Source: Epichloe hybrida | Lineage: Eukaryota; Ascomycota; Sordariomycetes; Hypocreales; Clavicipitaceae | Assembly: GCA_019022495.1 (NCBI GenBank) | Contig: JAFEKR010000015.1 | Span: 1,116,001-1,180,000, forward strand | DNA length: 64,000 bases | Direction: 5' to 3' | The notes under the pieces: generated by a model | What the model saw: the letters and a program-made list of their open reading frames with translations, nothing else | Databases searched by the model: none | What the model was told of the DNA's origin: nothing | Part shown: in pieces, positions 35,211-45,258 of the stretch | Numbering within the stretch: position 1 is the stretch's first letter | How the letters are laid out: each line of letters begins with the position of its first letter | Made by a program: the position numbers and the translations under genes

Positions 35211-37000
35211 GTCGAAGCCTGCATGGAATCTCGCTAGCGCCATGCAGCTGTTCCTGGGCGCCGGGTGCAGCTTTTTTTTTTCCCCTTATCTTTCGGCGAA
35301 ACCGAGTTTGATCCGCTGCCACACCAGAACAGCCGAGACCCGTCACCTCAACCCGTCCCCCCAACCCATCACCTCGTCCGTTGGCGGCAGCGGCCTGCAT
35401 CCGCCTGGCTGGACATTTCACCGTTGTGAGCAAACACGCCTCGCTATCGGTAGCAGGGCTTGGTAACACGCCAAGACTGCGGCTACGGACCAGACTTGCT
35501 CTCCATTTCCACTGCAGTAACATCTGGGTCGTTCTCCGCAGCCATCATGCTTATTACATACATACATATCGTATCTCCCGCCGGACGGGATAAGACTCGG
35601 TCGACGAGGATGCCAAGCGAATAAGACGCTTGTTCCCGCTCGCGGGGCGTCACGAAAGGGGGGTCAATTTCCAAGGAAAAGCAAAGAGACAGGTACGGCG
35701 AGTCAGTCAAATTACGACGCCACGCCCTTTTTGACTACACGCAACTTGTCTAGCGCTGAGATCAGCCTCGACAAGACGCTGACAACGTGAACATGGGCCG
35801 GCATCGTGAGTTCTTTGGATGTGCCCCGCTCCACTGCTTCGAGCTCCAACATCACGTCGGGTTGTCGTGGGATGCCTATCGTTGGTGGAGTTGTGCGCCC
35901 CGGTAGCCCGCCCCCCCTTCTTCGGAGATGCAGTCACTGACTGCACTTGTAACGCCGTCTTGCGGGTTGCGGTTGCGGGTTGCGGTTGCGGGATGCTTGG
36001 TGGACGTAGGAACTGGTTTGACAGAGACACCTATTTTAGCCATGTGAATACCGACCACCAAGTATTGCGACGCGAGGCTGCCGTCTACAAACCTGATACC
36101 CCGGGAGGTCATTGCCATGGCTGCGAGGCTTGCCTTTCACCAGCTAAAGTGACGTCGTTTCAACATGGTCCATTTGACGTGCAAAGACGGTCTCGGCAGC
36201 GGGTGGCTGCGCGGACGACAAAAGCAACCCAAGGTAGCCGAGGTGTCGCTTTGCTGCGGAGTGCAAAGTGAGACGTCTTCAGAGGATTAGGGATTAGAGT
36301 ATAGCATTGAGACGCAGACAAGCATCGGGTGGGAGTCACCTCTCGCGCCTTGAGGAGGAGAGCTGACGATGATGACTTTCTTTGAGTTTCAGGTTGGAAG
36401 CACAGCGCCAAGTGGGGCCATTAGCTGTTTTCGGGTTTTTTTGTTGCGCGGAGACGGATGATTTCATGAACCGATCTGCGCCATTGTCCTTGGACTCGTT
36501 GCCATTCGATAACTCAAAGAGCCGTCTCCGCCTCTGATTGGGCCATTCTCCATCCTATCCCAGCCCCAACAGGGAAAGCTCTGCAAGTCTCGGCAAGTGG
36601 TTGCACGGATCGGATCAGATCAGATCAGCGCCCACATCGTCATTCATTTACCAGTTTCGAGGCAGCTTTGAGCTTTGAGCTTTGAGCTTCGAGCTTCGAG
36701 CTTCGAGCCAGCCCACCCCATCTGTAATTGGAATCGCCATCCTTTATCAAAGCTGGGGCATGTCTGAGGTGGTTCATTAGGTTGCGGCTCCACACCTCTG
36801 TCTGGTTGCTTGGCAATCCGCAGTAATATCACATTGCACAAAAACATTGGCACCCGTGCCCCCTCCCCCCCCCCCTTCCTTGCTTGGGCTTCCTCTTCCA
36901 TCATTCCGACTTTTTGCGCATCTTCTTCGCGCGCGTGTATGGCCTTTTCGAACCCACGACAGTTTTAATTTCGTCAAGTCGCGGTTGTCGTTGCGTCATC
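35211..37000. other. Intergenic region, 1.8 kb, right of the island
   Basis: Base composition returns to the genomic norm at once. No gene is supported; several 70-150 codon frames overlap on both strands without recognisable domains. Simple repeats are present: GCGGTT/GCGGGTT units at about 35957-35993, and a heptamer GAGCTTT/GAGCTTC at about 36669-36709. The end includes the PNS1 promoter with a C-rich run (36862-36877). Confidence 0.5.
36669..36709. repeat. Tandem heptamer GAGCTTT/GAGCTTC
   Basis: About six head-to-tail copies; the first copies end in TTT and the later ones in TTC, about 300 bases before PNS1. Confidence 0.85.
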
Positions 37001-38894
37001 ATGGCGGACTGGCAACAGCAACAGCAGCAGCAGGGCTACTACAACCAGAGTCAACAACAGACCCAGCAGTACCACCAGTATCAGCAGCAGCCGCCTCAGG
37101 GATACTACAACCAGGGTCAAGATCAGAATGGGTATCAGCAGTATGGACAGCCGCCTACCTACTCGTACAACCCGCCAAAGGAGAACGACCCGAACTATAC
37201 CTTTGACCAGGCGTTCAAGATTGAGAAGCCCAAGTACAATGATCTTTGGGCCGCTATTCTGGTATGTTTTCTGTTTTCTGTTTCTTTTTTTTTTTTGCTT
37301 TTTCTTTTTTCCCCATGTTCTTTGCCTGGTGTCGCGCAAAGAAAAAGGCTAACCGTTTCTGGCGCAGCTCCTCGTTTTCCTCGCCGGATTTACTGTACTC
37401 TCTGCAATCGTTCTCCGAGGCTATGTCACCGGTGCGCATGGAGGAGGGATTTATGGCGGCAACAATTCCTTCTCGCTTGACAACAACACCATTATCCTGT
37501 TTGCGTTTGGCCTCGTCGTCGCGGTGGTTTGTTCCTGGCTGTACATCAGTCTCGCTAGATTCTTCCCGAAACAGTTCATCTGGATAACTGGCATCTTGAA
37601 CATTGTGTGGGGATTAGGCACTGCCATTTTCTATCTCTACAAGAAATACTGGTCTGCGGGAATCGTCTTTCTCATCTTCAGCGTGTAAGTTGGGAAGCGT
37701 CGGAGGTCTCACTGGGACGAATGGCGCTAACCGGATGTCCAGCTTCACAATTATTGCATTCATCTCGTGGATCCCTCGCATCCCCTTCTCAGCCTTGATG
37801 CTTAAGACCGCCATCAAGGTGAGCAAAAAACATGGCCACGTGTACATGGTGTCAATGATTGGTGGTCTTGTCGCGGCGGCCTTCTCTGCGTGGTTCGCTG
37901 TCACCCTAACGGCCATTTACGTCACGTACGAACCGGATAGGAACAACCCCAAATGTGGCGCCAACGGCAGCGGTTGCAGCAAAGGCAAAGTCATTGGACT
38001 GATAGTCTTCGCCTCGTTCTGCCTCTACTGGTTCAGTGAAGTTATCAAGAACGTGATTCACACGACGATTGCAGGAGTCTACGGATCGTGGTTCTTCTCT
38101 GGTGGTGGCAGAAACTTTCCCAAAGGAGCCACGCGCGGGTCCGCCAAGAGAGCTCTCACCTATTCGTTTGGAAGTATCAGCTTTGGGAGTCTGCTGGTGG
38201 CCATTGTACAGCTGTTGCGTCAGTTGTGCTCGGTTGCTAGGCAGCAGGCGGGTGACCAGGGTGGCATTGGAGGGTTCGTTGGCATGGCATTCTTTTGCGT
38301 GCTGGGCTGCCTGATATCCTTGCTCGATTGGGCCCTTCAGTTCCTGAACAAATACGCCTTTTGCCATATCGCGTTGTATGGCAAAGCATATATTCCTGCG
38401 GCTTCTGACACGTTTAAAATGATGAAAGATAGAGGCATTGACGCCCTCGTCAACGTAAGTGTCAATCACCCCATCCTTCGTCTGCACATTGTCACGTCCT
38501 CCCCCAAGAAAGAGGAGACGGGATTCAATCTTGCAGCACCACATGACAATGATGTACTAAGTTTTGAATACAGGACTGTCTGATCGGACCCGTCCTCAGT
38601 TTTGGGTCGCTCTTTGTTGGGTTTGCCACAGCCCTGCTCGCCTACCTGTATCTGATCTTCACCAACCCGGCTTACAATAGCAATGGAAGCTTCACACCAG
38701 TCATCGTTGCATTCGCTTTCGTGATTGGTACCCAGATTGCCTTGGTTTTCACAACACCCATCTCAAGCGGTGTGGAGACAATTTTCGTGGCGGCCGGCTG
38801 GGATCCCCAGGTGATGATTCAACAACATAGAGAGTTGTACGATGAGATGGTCAGGTTGTATCCCAAGGTGTCTCAGGCGATTCAAGTCAGGTAG
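37001..38894 (+). CDS. PNS1: Choline-transporter-like protein PNS1 (CTL/SLC44 family)
   Basis: Four exons, 37001-37261, 37368-37684, 37743-38454 and 38574-38894, 536 residues. The cytosolic N-terminus is rich in Gln, Tyr and Gly (QQQQQQQGYYNQSQQQTQ) and ends in FDQAFKIEKPKYNDLWAAIL before the first membrane segment, as in yeast Pns1. About ten hydrophobic helices follow. The family core ITTIAGVYGSWFF-like stretch (here HTTIAGVYGSWFFSGG) and NKYAFCHIALYGKAYIPAA are present, then the last exon with a conserved C-terminal cytosolic tail (DEMVRLYPKVSQAIQ). Animal relatives move choline; in yeast a choline role for Pns1 has not been shown, so transport of choline is inference. All introns are GT-AG. 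Confidence 0.93.
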
Positions 38895-39349
38895 AGTTGG
38901 CGCTGATGTGTGAGTTGGGGGAGGTTTGAATGTTACGTGCTCTTGAGCGCACAATACCCTCTGTACGGATACATTTTATGCTTGAGTGTATTATAATGCT
39001 AAAGTCTTAATGATTATTCTTTTCCTTTTTCTTTATAAAAAAAAACCTGTGGCTTCTCTACGCGCCGTCTATGAGATCCTGCCTTCGATTGTGGGTGTGG
39101 GTGATGTTGTCGACTTGCTTTGTCCACTGGGTTTACCAATGCCGTGAGCACTGACTGTCGAAACAAGGGATGGGGTCACGGATGATACAAGAGTCATGTT
39201 CTCTGACTTGCCTACCTGGCAAATTGGTATCAATTGATGTGTGGTGACAACTTTGGGAAATTCCACGTCTTCTCTCATCAGACCATGGCTTACAGAATTG
39301 GACGGCCTAGAAGATTCTATGAACCAAGGTTGCTGATGCGAGCATGAAC
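38895..39349. other. Intergenic region, convergent gene ends
   Basis: 455 bases between the stops of PNS1 (plus) and the kinase (minus), with an AT-rich stretch at 38965-39050 suited to 3' processing signals. No gene. Confidence 0.5.
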
Positions 39350-40946
39350 CTACTGCTTCAACCACGGATCGCGCAGAAGCTCCCTCGCCGTAGGTCGCAT
39401 GGCAGGATCCCAGGTAAGGCTTCTTCTCATAAACTGCAGGAACTTGGTCTTGTCTCCCAGCTTCGTCTCTGCCGCCTCCAGCGTCTTCTCCCTCGGTATG
39501 GGAACGAAGCCACCCCAGTTTCCTGTGTATGCGAATCAGCTTGACGCCAACTTGGAGACGGGAATTGCGGTGAAGACGTACCGTCGGCGTCCCAATATTT
39601 ACGCGCTCGTTCAAGGTGGAGGTTCAAGAGTTCTCGGGGTGGTGGACCCAGGGCGGCTATGAGTTCCGAGAGATGAACGCCGTCTGAATAGCCGCCGTCT
39701 TCGCTTTTGGCACTGAACAATGTCCTCCCCTCCAGAAGGTCCCATGCCTAACGGGAGAAGTGAGCAACTGATGGAAAAAAAAAAGAAAGAAAGAAAAAGA
39801 AACAGGGCAGGTGACGGGCGGTAGGAGGTAGGACTCACGGTGAGGCCAACACTCCATATGTCAACTGCGTAGCTCCACTGAATCCATAGAAGAGTTTCTG
39901 GAGCTCGATACATGATAGGCATGATGTCTCCTGCATGAGGTCCAGGCCCTAATCTGGCCTCTCCGAAATCAGATAGGAGGAGCGGCCCAACCTTTGGTTT
40001 CATCAGTCGAGAGGAATAAATCGTTCGACCTGGCAGATTCTTTCGGGGGGAAGGGTTCGTCATTTCGCTCTCCTCCAGCTGCTTGAATAGAGTATTGTCT
40101 TCTGTCCCGAGGAGGAGGTTCCCGGGATGAACGTCTGGTAATGCACTTAGCAGGAGCGGACCTGGGCGTCAAAAAGGATACATGACATACCTGTGTGGAC
40201 GGCCTGGACTCGCGTGTGCAGGAAATCAAGACTCTTCAATAGCTCCGTGATTGCTGACTTGACGAAATTCTCGTCAAACCCTCGACCTTGCATGAAGACT
40301 ATATCCATGTCTCGCAAACTCATCTGTGAGGCGTCGAGTACCAAGGCCATGTGGGTGCCACGAGGCCCAGCGACGTGGAAATGCCCTAAAAGGTTTCTGA
40401 TTTTGTCCGCGCCAGTATGCTGGCCAGGTAGAACCTCACGTAGCCGCTCATAGAATGGTAATTCACGGTGTTGTGCAGAATTGTGTATATATATTTTGAG
40501 CGCAACATATCGGTGGTCTCTGTGGGACATGTTCAGTTCGTATCGTATCCCACCATGCTTTGCTCATTGCCGTTTGCCACTTACTGGAGATCTCGTGCCA
40601 GCCATATGGTTGAGGACGACCCGTACCCCAGCTTGGTGACAGTCTGAAATCTGCCATCAAATATCTCACCGAGCCGAACTGGATAGAAATGGTCAGGATC
40701 GTATTCCGGCAGCTCCTTCTCCTCTATTTTACGGTCATTGTCGATGATGTCAAACCCATGAGATGGGAATGCCCGAGGTTCCGAACGAGGTCGTGTCGTA
40801 GGAAACAGACCAAGCTTGCTAGCTAACCAAGCAGTCTTTCTTCCTACTGCACTCATTGACAGGTGATGTTGAGAGTACCACGGCAGCGATGTGGGAGAGA
40901 AATTGAGCCGTGGCAAAAGCCGCCGCGGTATCAGTAGGCGCGGCAT
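39350..40946 (-). CDS. SRPK-like protein kinase (CMGC group)
   Basis: Five exons: 40946-40585, 40519-40191, 40134-39839, 39747-39582 and 39522-39350; 441 residues. Kinase motifs in order: glycine loop KLGYGSSSTIWLARDL (~103-118), the lysine in YVALKIY (~126), catalytic loop HTDVHPGNLLLG (Asp about 231), SDFGEARLG (~286) and YRAPETLL (~307), then WSYAVDIWSVG. The AWDLLEGRTLF segment and the C-terminal LTWDPAMRPTARELLRDPWL are typical of fungal SRPK relatives. SR-protein phosphorylation is the classic role, but filamentous fungi carry many SRPK-like paralogues of unknown target. The N-terminus MPRLLIPRRLLPRLNFSPTS is Arg-rich without acids, like a mitochondrial presequence. The frame also extends six codons to a TTG. 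The catalytic loop has His instead of the usual Lys (HTDVHPGN). Confidence 0.88.
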
Positions 40947-41593
40947 ACCCGATGTAAGGCTCAAGATTCACAATCCATTTGACGGGTCCGGGTCTGACGA
41001 CACGACCGATGAAGAAACAAACGAGTGTCTGGTTAGACGACGCGCGCCAGGAGAGAGGCCGGACATCAGTGACTGGCTGTTATCTGCAGGCTGGCGCTGG
41101 GACTGAAGGCCCCCGCCAATCAGGGGTCGTGCTTTGCTCATGGGGGAGCCACCAGACGAAACTACATACACATCCTCACGAAAATACATACGTTCGGACT
41201 CGAAAGAAAAAAAGCCATGCTTCTAGCAATGCAAACTCATCCGGCAAAATGCCCATGTCCCCAGAAAAACATCAAACTCCTTCTTCACCTTCTTCACCCT
41301 CTCCACTTTCTCCGTCCTTATCCAGATCCTTTGTGCGCCCCGCAAGTCGTACGCGTGCGCAGCAGCCATGACGACCTCCTCCGGTCTCAACGTCACCAAC
41401 TCCAGAGCCATTCGAGAAAAGTCTTCAAACGTCACAAAAAAGTAAGCTTTACTTGTTGAGCCCAAACTATCTCATCACGCACCTTCCATGTCCAAATCCC
41501 ACCGTTGCGTTTTCCACCCCATGCGTCCCATACCCATCATGCCGCACCTTTTTGTTGACTGCCTCCGTACAGCATTGCCCGCCATCAACAAGC
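40947..41593. other. Intergenic region between kinase and monooxygenase
   Basis: 647 bases holding the kinase promoter and the 3' side of the monooxygenase, both on the minus strand. Short plus-strand frames here have no recognisable content. Confidence 0.5.
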
Positions 41594-43499
41594 TCAAATA
41601 CTTGAGCCACTGTCCACGTTGTTGTATCCCCTGGCGCCATTCAGAAACCTCTTCTCTCTTTCCACAAACGCCTTTGGCAAGTCAATCCCGACGCCAAAGA
41701 AGACAAAGACGGCCCACTTCCATCGGAAAGGGTTGAAGGTGACGCAGAAGACAAACCACCACACCAGCTCAAGGTAGGTGAAGAAGTCGAAGGCGCCAGT
41801 GGGGCTCGTCTTCTTGAAGAGCTTCGTCATGTCGATCCAGCGCTTCATCCAGAAGGGGCTAGGGCGCGTGAGAGGATCGACGAGGAACATGAGCAGGATA
41901 CGGGTGTAGATGCCAATGTGCCAGTTGCCGACGGAGCCAATTGCGGAAATGTACGTGCAGTTGATGGCCGACACGGACGGGTGGGCGGGGGGAAACGTCT
42001 GCAAGTACCAGTTTGGCGGGCCGTAGGGCTCCTCGAAGCTATCGTCGGGCAGGAAAGACAGTGATGGCCTCTTGAATCCAGTTGCCATGATGACCATGTC
42101 CGCATCGATGACCTCCTGGTGGCCTGGGCCGCCCTTGGGAACGCCCTTTGCACGACGGTTCACCTGCACGCCATTCTCGACGAGGCTGTCGATGTCGCCG
42201 CGGACCCATTGGGCTTTTCCGCTGCGGAGCTTGTCCATGATGTCCGAGTTGACCATGGGCGTGTCCATGAAGAGGCCCTTGTCAGTGGGAGCAATATCCT
42301 CGAGGTCGCGGTAGAACAACTTTCTCAGCAGGAATTCCGGCACGACCGACAGGAAAGTTTCCTGGCCGAAGATGTTCAGGGCAAGAAGGGTATCGACGAT
42401 GATGTTCCGGGGTATGATCCACTTGTCTGATCGCGTGATGACGGAGATCTTGCCTGCGTCGGCGGCGGCGGCGAACTCAAGAGCTTCAACCGCCGATGCG
42501 CCGCCTCCAATAATAGCAATGGACTTGCCCTTGGCGTCTTTACTGTTCCACACATTAGTCTCTAACATGTCCAAATGGGGGGTCCTGCCACGGTGCCACG
42601 GGGAGGCCCTTACCCAGTCAGCTGACTGCTGTGGTAAATTTCACCCTTGAACTGCTCCGTCCCAGGAATTTTCGGCATCTTGGGGTCACCACACGTGCCC
42701 ACTGCGGCAATCAAGCCCTCAAATCGGCCATTGGAAGGATCGTTGATGATCCAGCGACCGTCGTCATCCTGGTATGCCTTTGTGACCTTGAAGTTGAATC
42801 TCGTCTTCTTCTGGAGGCGGTAGCGCTTCCAGAGCTGCGTCACCTGCTCGATGATCTGTTTACGATCTGGATAGCCTCTCTCCCATTGGATACTTGGGTG
42901 GAATCTGACCATCGAACGACAAGGTCAGCTACGAATACAGCAACTTGGAGGTATCGCGCAGCAGCTTACCTGTACATGACGGAGTGTATCTGCAGCGCAG
43001 AAGTATCATTGACTTTCTGCAAATTCCCAATGTCAGCTTGAGTCTCGGAAAAACAAGTTCCATCTGGTTCAGTCCAAGGTGTTGACACTTACGCTCCAGA
43101 TGCCGCCGAGGTTCTCCTTGCTCCCCGCATCGAAAATCACCACGTCGAATCCATGACCGACACAGTGAGCTGCGCTGGTTATCCCAGTGATTCCTGTTCC
43201 ATGCAAAGTCAGTCCATGCTCCTCGTGCCATGGTAGCCGGCATCTTGAGTTGCAATTGCTGCAATTGCACATGGTTGAACCCAATGCGTTGATAAGAAGC
43301 GCCGAATATGAGGGTTGTTGAAAGGGGGGACCAGAAAAGTAATACCTGCGCCAACAATTGCAATCTTGGGCCTAGATAGCTCCGCATCTGCCTTGGGCGG
43401 GCTCGGAGAAAGAGCAATGTCAATTAGCCATTGCACAATCTGGTAAATAAAGAGCAACGGATGAAGAATAGGATTCACAAGCTCCGTCCGGGCCGTCAT
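41594..43499 (-). CDS. Flavin-containing monooxygenase (class B, FMO type)
   Basis: Five exons: 43499-43346, 43193-43093, 43015-42969, 42904-42614 and 42542-41594; 513 residues. A hydrophobic N-terminal segment (LHPLLFIYQIVQWLIDIAL) may anchor it in a membrane. The FAD motif GAGITG (~50-55, split by intron 1), GGIWS, the FMO fingerprint FKGEIYHSSQL (~186-196), the NADPH motif GGGASA (~210-215) and MATGFKRP are all present. A long C-terminal part contains a second hydrophobic stretch (FFTYLELVWWFVFCVTF). Such enzymes oxygenate N, S or ketone substrates; the fingerprint has Leu rather than Trp-Pro after HSS, so a Baeyer-Villiger role is less likely. The substrate is unknown. All introns are GT-AG; exon 3 is only 47 bases. 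Confidence 0.88.
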
Positions 43500-44117
43500 C
43501 TTGTTCAAAGTTGCCGTATCGTCGGGAAAACAAAAATGGTGAGGGATTCAGAAGTTGCAGCGTCAAATCATTCCGGGAGAGAACAGGAAAGAAGAATCTC
43601 GTTTCGTATACAGACGCAAGCTATTAGTAAGAATGGCGGCCCCCCTCATGCCCCTCATGAGTCAACATGCTTCCTATCGCAGAACAGCCGCCCAGAACAG
43701 CCCACTAAAAGCGTCGAGTTGAGTTTTCCAGGATAGTCCAGGTACGGAGTACATGTCTCACCAATGATATCCAAAGCAAGCCGCACTTGTCGCCCGCCCG
43801 CCCTCGCCGGACCGTGCGATCCCCGGCGTGTCAGGTTTACAATGTAGAAACGCGACAGGGGGGGGGCCGATGACGTCAAAACAAACATGCGTCGTTGGTT
43901 CCTTCCAAGTTCTGACATGTGATGGGGCGTTTCGTAAATGTCGTGTCATCATGGCACGACATGGAAAGAGCGGAGACGGGGGGCTTGGCTGATTGGAAAC
44001 GCTCCGGTTAGAGAGGGCCGATCAAAGTGAAAGGAGCCTTTTGTTGGCGGTCGACGGCGATCCGAGAAAAGCCGACTTGACTCAATTGACAAAAAACTTC
44101 TGCGAAAGCTGTTTTCC

Positions 44118-44151
<34 letters not shown>

Positions 44152-44210
44152 TTTCTGTCATCAACAAGCACATCCACCAAACCCAGCGACTTTTGGACTT
44201 TGGCCCAACG
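43500..44210. other. Divergent promoter region, monooxygenase and NTF2-like gene
   Basis: 711 bases between divergent start codons. It includes a G(9) run at 43859-43867 and a CA microsatellite (44121-44148) in the leader of the downstream plus-strand gene. No gene. Confidence 0.5.
44121..44148. repeat. (CA)n microsatellite
   Basis: About 14 CA dinucleotides, 60-90 bases before the NTF2-like start codon and probably in its 5' leader. Confidence 0.9.
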
Positions 44211-44837
44211 ATGGAGCACCCAGTCCGTGAAATCGGCGGCGTCATCACGGCCCTCACGACGGGCTCGCCCCAGCAACAGCAAGACGCCCTCGCCGAGTAC
44301 TTCCTCCCCGACGCCTCCTTCACCCACCCCTTCTGCCACGTCCCGTCCTTCAACAAGGGCGCCATCGCCGTCGCGCCCAACACCGACTCGCGATGGCTGC
44401 TCCTCTGCATCTACCGCTGGTACAGGACGCTGAGCCCCGCCGTCGACGTCTCGGTCGACTCGGCCGTCTTGGACCAGAAGACGGGCCAGCTGTTCGTCAA
44501 GATCCGCCAGACCTTTTCCATCTTCTTCATCCCCTTGTACAGGGCCCGCGTCCGCCTCGTCACCGTCCTGGACCTCGAGCAGCGCGCCTCGTCGTCGCCC
44601 GCCTCGACCGAGACCCCCGAGCCCGCGCCGGGCCAGGACCGCGTAAAGTATTACATCGCCGCGCAGGAGGACCTGTATCAGATGAACGACTGCGTGCAGT
44701 TCTTGGTGCCCCGCGTCGGTCAGCACCTCTGGAGCCTGTGGCAGCTGTTTAGTACCTTGTTGTGCGTGCTGGGCGCGGTCCTGCTGCTGCCCGTGTACTA
44801 CCTTGTCAATGGGTGTAGGAGAGCCAAGGTGGCCTGA
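44211..44837 (+). CDS. SigF-type NTF2-like domain protein with C-terminal membrane helix
   Basis: A single exon of 208 residues from ATG 44211 (MEHPVREIGGVITALTTGSP). The N-terminal ~160 residues form an NTF2/SnoaL-like alpha+beta sequence: helix, DALAEYFLPDASFTHPFC, then strands WLLLCIYRWYRTLSPAVDVSVDSAVLD and LFVKIRQTFSIFFIPLYRARVRLVTVLDL, then YYIAAQEDLYQMNDCVQFL. The C-terminus has a strong hydrophobic helix (LFSTLLCVLGAVLLLPVYYLV) followed by a basic tail, as in a tail-anchored protein. Fungal proteins of this layout are listed as SigF-like NTF2-like domain proteins and have no established activity. I infer an ER or similar membrane location only. Confidence 0.8.
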   Translation: MEHPVREIGGVITALTTGSPQQQQDALAEYFLPDASFTHPFCHVPSFNKGAIAVAPNTDSRWLLLCIYRWYRTLSPAVDVSVDSAVLDQKTGQLFVKIRQTFSIFFIPLYRARVRLVTVLDLEQRASSSPASTETPEPAPGQDRVKYYIAAQEDLYQMNDCVQFLVPRVGQHLWSLWQLFSTLLCVLGAVLLLPVYYLVNGCRRAKVA

Positions 44838-45258
44838 TGGCTTTCTTGAACAATGGCTCGAAGAGCTCCAAGAGCTTGGACGAGGGAAATGTTATATGGG
44901 ATTGGTTTTTTTGTGTTTCTTGCCCGGGTAGCTTATTAGCTTTGAAATCAAGGGCAGAAGCATTCTGATATAGCCGCTTGTGAAATGCATGTTCCTTCAG
45001 GGTTTGTTCTCCAAGGACTAGTGAAACGAAGTAAAGACTTGACGTTCTCTTCCCAAGGCACAGAAAACGCGCAGGTGCAAGGACCAAAGATGACTGTATC
45101 ACAACATGTTCGGCAAAGCCCAATCGAATTAACAAAGGCACCAACGCACGAATCAGGCTCCAACAGTTACCCCCCAAAAAAGCTTCGCCTAATTAGTGTA
45201 TTCGTATCTAGTCGCTATGCTGAAATGAATTAAAAAAAAGTCGCGACTTCCCACGATA
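44838..45258. other. Intergenic region, convergent gene ends
   Basis: 421 bases between the stops of the NTF2-like gene and APP1. Nothing further is seen. Confidence 0.5.
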
